Below, piece after piece: positions 13,221 to 15,687 of a DNA stretch of 15,687 nt. Position 1 is the stretch's first letter, and each line of letters opens with the position of its first letter. A model generated the notes under the pieces. It saw nothing but the letters and a program-made list of their open reading frames with translations, searched no databases and was not told the DNA's origin. The position numbers were made by a program, and so were the translations under genes. Source of the stretch: Bordetella parapertussis. Its GTDB lineage: Bacteria; Pseudomonadota; Gammaproteobacteria; Burkholderiales; SG8-41. Location of the stretch: contig CAMBSS010000102.1 in the NCBI GenBank assembly GCA_945870465.1, positions 1 to 15,687 of the forward strand. The letters run 5' to 3'.

Positions 13221-13913
13221 TTAAATGAGTCGATCGGAAATCGGGGCGGCGGGTTCTATCAGCGTGGCGTCGTCATCGCGCGGATGCTTGGGATTGGACA
13301 CCGGAATCGCCGCGAGCGGCGCCGTGGATGGTTTGAGCAGTTTTTTCAAGGCGGGCACGTCGTCTATGCCTGGATCCAGCCAGAACTGATAGTCCTGTGG
13401 CTCAAGAATAACGGGCATACGGTCGTGCGCGTGCCTCATCGACGCGGCGGCATCCGTTATGAGAATAGTGCACGATTCCACGATCTGCCCGCCGCTTTGC
13501 CAGCGGTCCCACAGGCCGGCGAAACAAAAATCGCTGTCGTCGGCGAGGTGAAACCACCACTTCTGCTTGCCGGCTTTCAAAGCCTGCCATTCGTACCAGC
13601 CGTCAGCGGGTATGAGGCAGCGTCGTTTCCTGAAAGGCGTGCGGTAAGAGGCTTTCGTTTCCACGGTTTCTGCCATCGCATTGATGGTGTTGAACGAAAT
13701 GCGCGGCTCCTTTGACCAGTGGGGCAGCAGCCCCCACTTCAGCTCCGTCAGTTCGGCGCCGTCGTCCGCGGTGATGCGTATGACCGGCACTTTGGTGCCC
13801 GGCGCTACGTTGTAGCGCGGCGGCAGGTCCGGCCACTTGCGCTTGATCAGCGCGCCGAGCGCCCTTTGCGCTTTTTCCGGGCGATGGCGTCCTTCAGAAT
13901 AGCGTCCGCACAT
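13221..13913 (-). CDS. yedK: SRAP-domain DNA-crosslink protein (YedK/HMCES family)
   Basis: A 230-residue SOS-response-associated-peptidase (SRAP) protein. It shields abasic sites in single-stranded DNA by forming a thiazolidine crosslink through its N-terminal cysteine. The sequence starts MCGRYSEG, so Cys2 becomes the new N-terminus after Met removal; this fixes the start even though the ribosome-binding site is weak. Asn75 (SFNTINAM), Glu108 (GWYEW) and His163 (HDRMPVIL) match the active-site set of E. coli YedK (Cys2, Asn75, Glu105, His160). RYNVAPG at 33-39 is typical. Length is normal. It is the first gene of a same-strand run with the two CMD genes, with which it has no known functional link. 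Confidence 0.95.
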   Translation of the reverse strand: MCGRYSEGRHRPEKAQRALGALIKRKWPDLPPRYNVAPGTKVPVIRITADDGAELTELKWGLLPHWSKEPRISFNTINAMAETVETKASYRTPFRKRRCLIPADGWYEWQALKAGKQKWWFHLADDSDFCFAGLWDRWQSGGQIVESCTILITDAAASMRHAHDRMPVILEPQDYQFWLDPGIDDVPALKKLLKPSTAPLAAIPVSNPKHPRDDDATLIEPAAPISDRLI

Positions 13914-14009
13914 ATGACTGAACTGACTGGCCCCGTTTGAATTTGCATGTCAGTTTATCTCACAACCCGATCGAGCATATTGCGGGCGCCGGCGGAAACT
14001 GCATCGACC

Positions 14010-14038
14010 TTGTTCCCGGCGCACGCGTGCAACATAAT
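14010..14038 (+). promoter_or_regulatory. Candidate sigma70 promoter of the SDR gene
   Basis: TTGTTC (14010-14015) and CATAAT (14033-14038) are 17 bp apart, the ideal spacing. The -10 matches consensus at five of six positions, the -35 only at the TTG. Transcription would start about 25 bp before the SDR start codon. Confidence 0.4.
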
Positions 14039-14068
14039 ACGGCCACGAACGTTTTTGACGGGACGCAG

Positions 14069-14809
14069 ATGGAAACAGGATTGAAGGGCAAGACCGTATT
14101 GATCACTGGCGCCAGCCGCAACATGGGACGCCTCGCGGCCATCGCCTTCGCGCGCGAGCGCGCGAACATCGCGATCTGCACCAGCGCCAAGATGAAGGAA
14201 CTCAGCGAAGTGGCCGCCGAATGCCGCGCGCTGGGCGCAAAAGTGGTGGCCGAGCAATGCGACGTCGCCGATGGCGCCTCGGTCAAAGCTTTCGTCGACA
14301 AAGTGCAGGCCGAGCTTGGCACTGTTCACGTCGCGCTCAACAACGCGGTTTACCGCGTAGACAGCACGCCTTTCCTCGAAGTGTCCGAAGACGCCTGGGA
14401 GAAAAGCTTCCGTGTGAACCTGGGCGGGCCGCGCAATATCTGCCGCGCCGTGTTGCCGATGATGATCAAACAGCGCTGGGGCCGCATCATCAATTTTTCG
14501 GGCATTGATCCGCTGCTGGGCGGCAGCGTGGTGAAGGGCATGGCCAAGCTCGGCATCGTCGGCTTCACGCGCGGCATCGCGCGCGAATTCGCCGAGCACG
14601 AGATCACCGCCAACTGCATAGGGCCCGGCACCATAGACAGCGAGCGCGAAAAGACATTGAAGCCCAAGCTCCTCCGCCCCACCCAGCCGATACGCCGCAT
14701 GGGCACGTCGCAGGAAGTCGTGTCATTGATGTTGTACCTCGCGAGCGAAGACGCGGGGTTCGTCACCGGGCAGAACTACCTGATGAACGGCGGGATGTAT
14801 TTTCAGTGA
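14069..14809 (+). CDS. Short-chain dehydrogenase/reductase lacking the catalytic tyrosine
   Basis: A 246-residue Rossmann-fold SDR. The cofactor loop TGASRNMG lies at 13-20, CDVAD at 64-68 marks the adenine pocket, and NNAV at 91-94 replaces the usual NNAG. Asn117 (FRVN) and Ser144 (INFSG) of the SDR tetrad are present, and Lys160 is in place. The position of the catalytic Tyr, four residues before that Lys, is Lys156 (KGMAK). IGPGTIDSE and the LASEDAGFVTGQNYLMNGGM ending are normal. Without Tyr, classic proton transfer is unlikely, so the protein may catalyse another reaction or only bind ligand. I chose the ATG at 14069; the longer frame from 13937 adds 44 residues before the first strand. 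A candidate promoter lies just upstream. The genes around it give no clear pathway. Confidence 0.88.
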   Translation: METGLKGKTVLITGASRNMGRLAAIAFARERANIAICTSAKMKELSEVAAECRALGAKVVAEQCDVADGASVKAFVDKVQAELGTVHVALNNAVYRVDSTPFLEVSEDAWEKSFRVNLGGPRNICRAVLPMMIKQRWGRIINFSGIDPLLGGSVVKGMAKLGIVGFTRGIAREFAEHEITANCIGPGTIDSEREKTLKPKLLRPTQPIRRMGTSQEVVSLMLYLASEDAGFVTGQNYLMNGGMYFQ

Positions 14810-14930
14810 TTTGAATGAAAAGGAATGCGGCTTGTTGTTGCCGGCTTTGCGTCAATTAAATCGGCAACTAAACTTTCAATCAATACGCGCTGTTCGTCGG
14901 TATGCAAGTCAACCATGCTCTGGACATAGA

Positions 14931-14945
14931 TACGGCATTGCCGTA
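14931..14945 (+). promoter_or_regulatory. Palindrome before the toxin gene, candidate operator
   Basis: A perfect 7-bp inverted repeat, TACGGCA and TGCCGTA around a single T, ends 10 bp before the toxin start codon. A partly overlapping second pair (CGGCAT at 14933-14938 and ATGCCG at 14948-14953) uses the same letters. The position suits autorepression by the antitoxin. No promoter elements could be assigned with confidence. Confidence 0.4.
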
Positions 14946-14955
14946 GTATGCCGCA

Positions 14956-15279
14956 ATGTTTGAGTTCATCGAGACTCCTTTTTTCACCAAGGCGCTTGAG
15001 CGCTACCTCGATGATGACGATTACTGCGAATTGCAGGCTCATTTGAATGAGCATCCCGATTTTGGAAAGGTGGTTCCCGGATGCGGCGGCGTGCGCAAGC
15101 TTCGTTGGGCTGCCGAAGGGCGCGGGAAACGTGGCGGGTTGCGTGTCATCTATTACGTGCGTCTCGTCCGCGGACAAATATGGATGCTCACGCTCTATGG
15201 CAAGAACGTTCGCGAAGACATACCGGCGCATATCCTGAGGGCTTTGAAAGAGGAAATCGAAGATGAGAAAGATGACTGA
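14956..15279 (+). CDS. RelE/HigB-type toxin of a type II toxin-antitoxin system
   Basis: A 107-residue protein of the RelE/HigB2 family, whose members cleave mRNA on the ribosome. The signature block GCGGVRKLRWAAEGRGKRGG lies at 42-61, followed by RVIYYV, and LTLYGKNVREDI at 78-89 stands where relatives have a Tyr-x-Lys-acidic segment. The basic residues Arg47, Lys48, Arg50, Lys58 and Arg59 are all present, so it looks intact. It precedes its antitoxin and overlaps it by 17 nt, the usual order for HigBA/NadS-type pairs. The ribosome-binding site is weak, which fits low expression relative to the antitoxin. Confidence 0.92.
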   Translation: MFEFIETPFFTKALERYLDDDDYCELQAHLNEHPDFGKVVPGCGGVRKLRWAAEGRGKRGGLRVIYYVRLVRGQIWMLTLYGKNVREDIPAHILRALKEEIEDEKDD

Positions 15280-15574
15280 GAAGCAGCTGGCCAAATGGGA
15301 GAAGTCCCGCGATATCGGTCAGGAGATCCTTAAAGGGGTCCGGGATATCAAGGCGGGCCGTACCGGCAGGCGCTACACGACGGGGTCTTACCCCATCGTC
15401 CGGGCGCGGGAAAAATCGGGCTTGTCACAAGAGAAATTTGCCGGACTGCTGGGCGTGTCAGTTCGTACTCTGCAGGACTGGGAGCAAGGGCGTCGCGAGC
15501 CCAATGCCGCTGCAAAGACATTAATCAAAGTCGCAGAGCTGCACCCAACAGTACTGCGCAAGATCGCCGCGTGA
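15263..15574 (+). CDS. nadS: NadS/HigA-like antitoxin with XRE-type HTH domain
   Basis: A 103-residue antitoxin. Residues 1-38 are helical and charged and probably cover the toxin. The HTH lies at about 54-77 (SGLSQEKFAGLLGVSVRTL, then QDWEQGRREP), nearly the family consensus for NadS proteins. It would neutralise the toxin and repress the operon. The ATG at 15263 has GAGGAAAT just upstream, stronger than the toxin's site. A second ATG three codons later is possible. The HTH may bind the palindrome at 14931-14945; this is inference. Confidence 0.92.
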   Translation: MRKMTEKQLAKWEKSRDIGQEILKGVRDIKAGRTGRRYTTGSYPIVRAREKSGLSQEKFAGLLGVSVRTLQDWEQGRREPNAAAKTLIKVAELHPTVLRKIAA

Positions 15575-15586
15575 AGATGCCACCGT

Positions 15587-15687
15587 ATGAATCGTATGAG
15601 AACACTGTTTAAATTTACCGGCGGCGCCATGCTGATCTGCGCACTGCACGCGGCCGCATTCGCGCAAACGCCTGCCGATCACCAGCA
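15587..15687 (+). CDS. N-terminus of an exported protein (cut by window end)
   Basis: Starting at ATG 15587, or three codons later at 15596, the frame is open to the end of the window and encodes a clear Sec signal peptide: MNRMRTLFKF, a hydrophobic stretch, then AAAFA before QTPADHQ. Cleavage is expected after about residue 26. The rest of the protein is not in the window, so the family cannot be told. It begins 12 nt after the antitoxin stop. The ribosome-binding site is poor. Confidence 0.65.
   Translation, partial: MNRMRTLFKFTGGAMLICALHAAAFAQTPADHQ

Noticed and set aside
14803..14919. Minus-strand short peptide of about 38 codons, ending before the toxin gene, that looks somewhat protein-like
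   Set aside because: It contains a fair start and the segment RVLIESLVADLIDAK, but has no clear ribosome-binding site and I recognise no family. The rest of its longer frame only shadows the toxin. Worth a blast search but not a gene call.

Overview
The window looks like chromosomal DNA of an environmental betaproteobacterium, most likely Burkholderiales. Coding regions are GC-rich, and there are six intact genes for periplasmic solute-binding proteins of the Bug/TctC family (tripartite tricarboxylate transporter receptors). That family is greatly expanded in Burkholderiales (Bordetella, Cupriavidus, Polaromonas and relatives). The genes between them are typical accessory catabolic genes: an alpha/beta hydrolase, a TauD/TfdA-type dioxygenase, a crotonase-fold hydrolase, two carboxymuconolactone-decarboxylase-like proteins and a divergent SDR. 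No rRNA, tRNA, CRISPR array or intact insertion sequence was found. No TctA or TctB membrane subunit is present, so the binding proteins would have to use membrane partners encoded elsewhere.

Layout. Positions 1-1400 hold the possible tail of an unknown gene and a minus-strand alpha/beta hydrolase with a full Ser/Asp/His triad. Positions 1397-1787 are a long intergenic region with a large imperfect inverted repeat built of 10-bp units. Positions 1788-5945 look like one plus-strand operon: Bug, Bug, Fe(II)/2-oxoglutarate dioxygenase, Bug (start codon overlapping the dioxygenase stop), then a small DUF2798-like membrane protein. Positions 5941-6410 hold heptamer repeats and a minus-strand gene relic in which the start of a thiamine-diphosphate enzyme gene runs into the tail of a Bug gene. 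Positions 6551-7318 encode a crotonase-fold protein that keeps the residues I recall as catalytic in 6-oxocamphor hydrolase.

Positions 7388-9033 are a minus-strand pair, a two-domain EthD-like (dimeric alpha/beta barrel) protein followed 2 nt later by a divergent Bug protein. Positions 9186-11346 carry two divergent Bug genes separated by dRS3/REP-like palindromes. Positions 11370-12408 hold a small membrane protein, a CsbD-family gene interrupted by an in-frame amber codon, and a strong rho-independent terminator. Positions 12436-13913 are a minus-strand run: an SRAP (YedK/HMCES) DNA-crosslink protein, then two tandem CMD-family proteins. The right end has an SDR whose catalytic tyrosine is replaced by lysine, a RelE/HigB-type toxin with its NadS-like antitoxin, and the first 33 codons of an exported protein.

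How the genes fit together (inference): the left half resembles a scavenging and catabolism locus. Several periplasmic receptors with different pocket sequences would capture small carboxylates, and linked hydrolases, a dioxygenase and crotonase or CMD enzymes would process them. Several parts are decaying (TPP-Bug relic, CsbD amber) and the intergenic DNA is rich in repeats, which points to an actively rearranging accessory region. I see no clearly new multi-gene system. The most unusual items are the oxocamphor-hydrolase-like enzyme, the Tyr-less SDR, the TPP-Bug fusion relic and the 10-bp-periodic inverted repeats.
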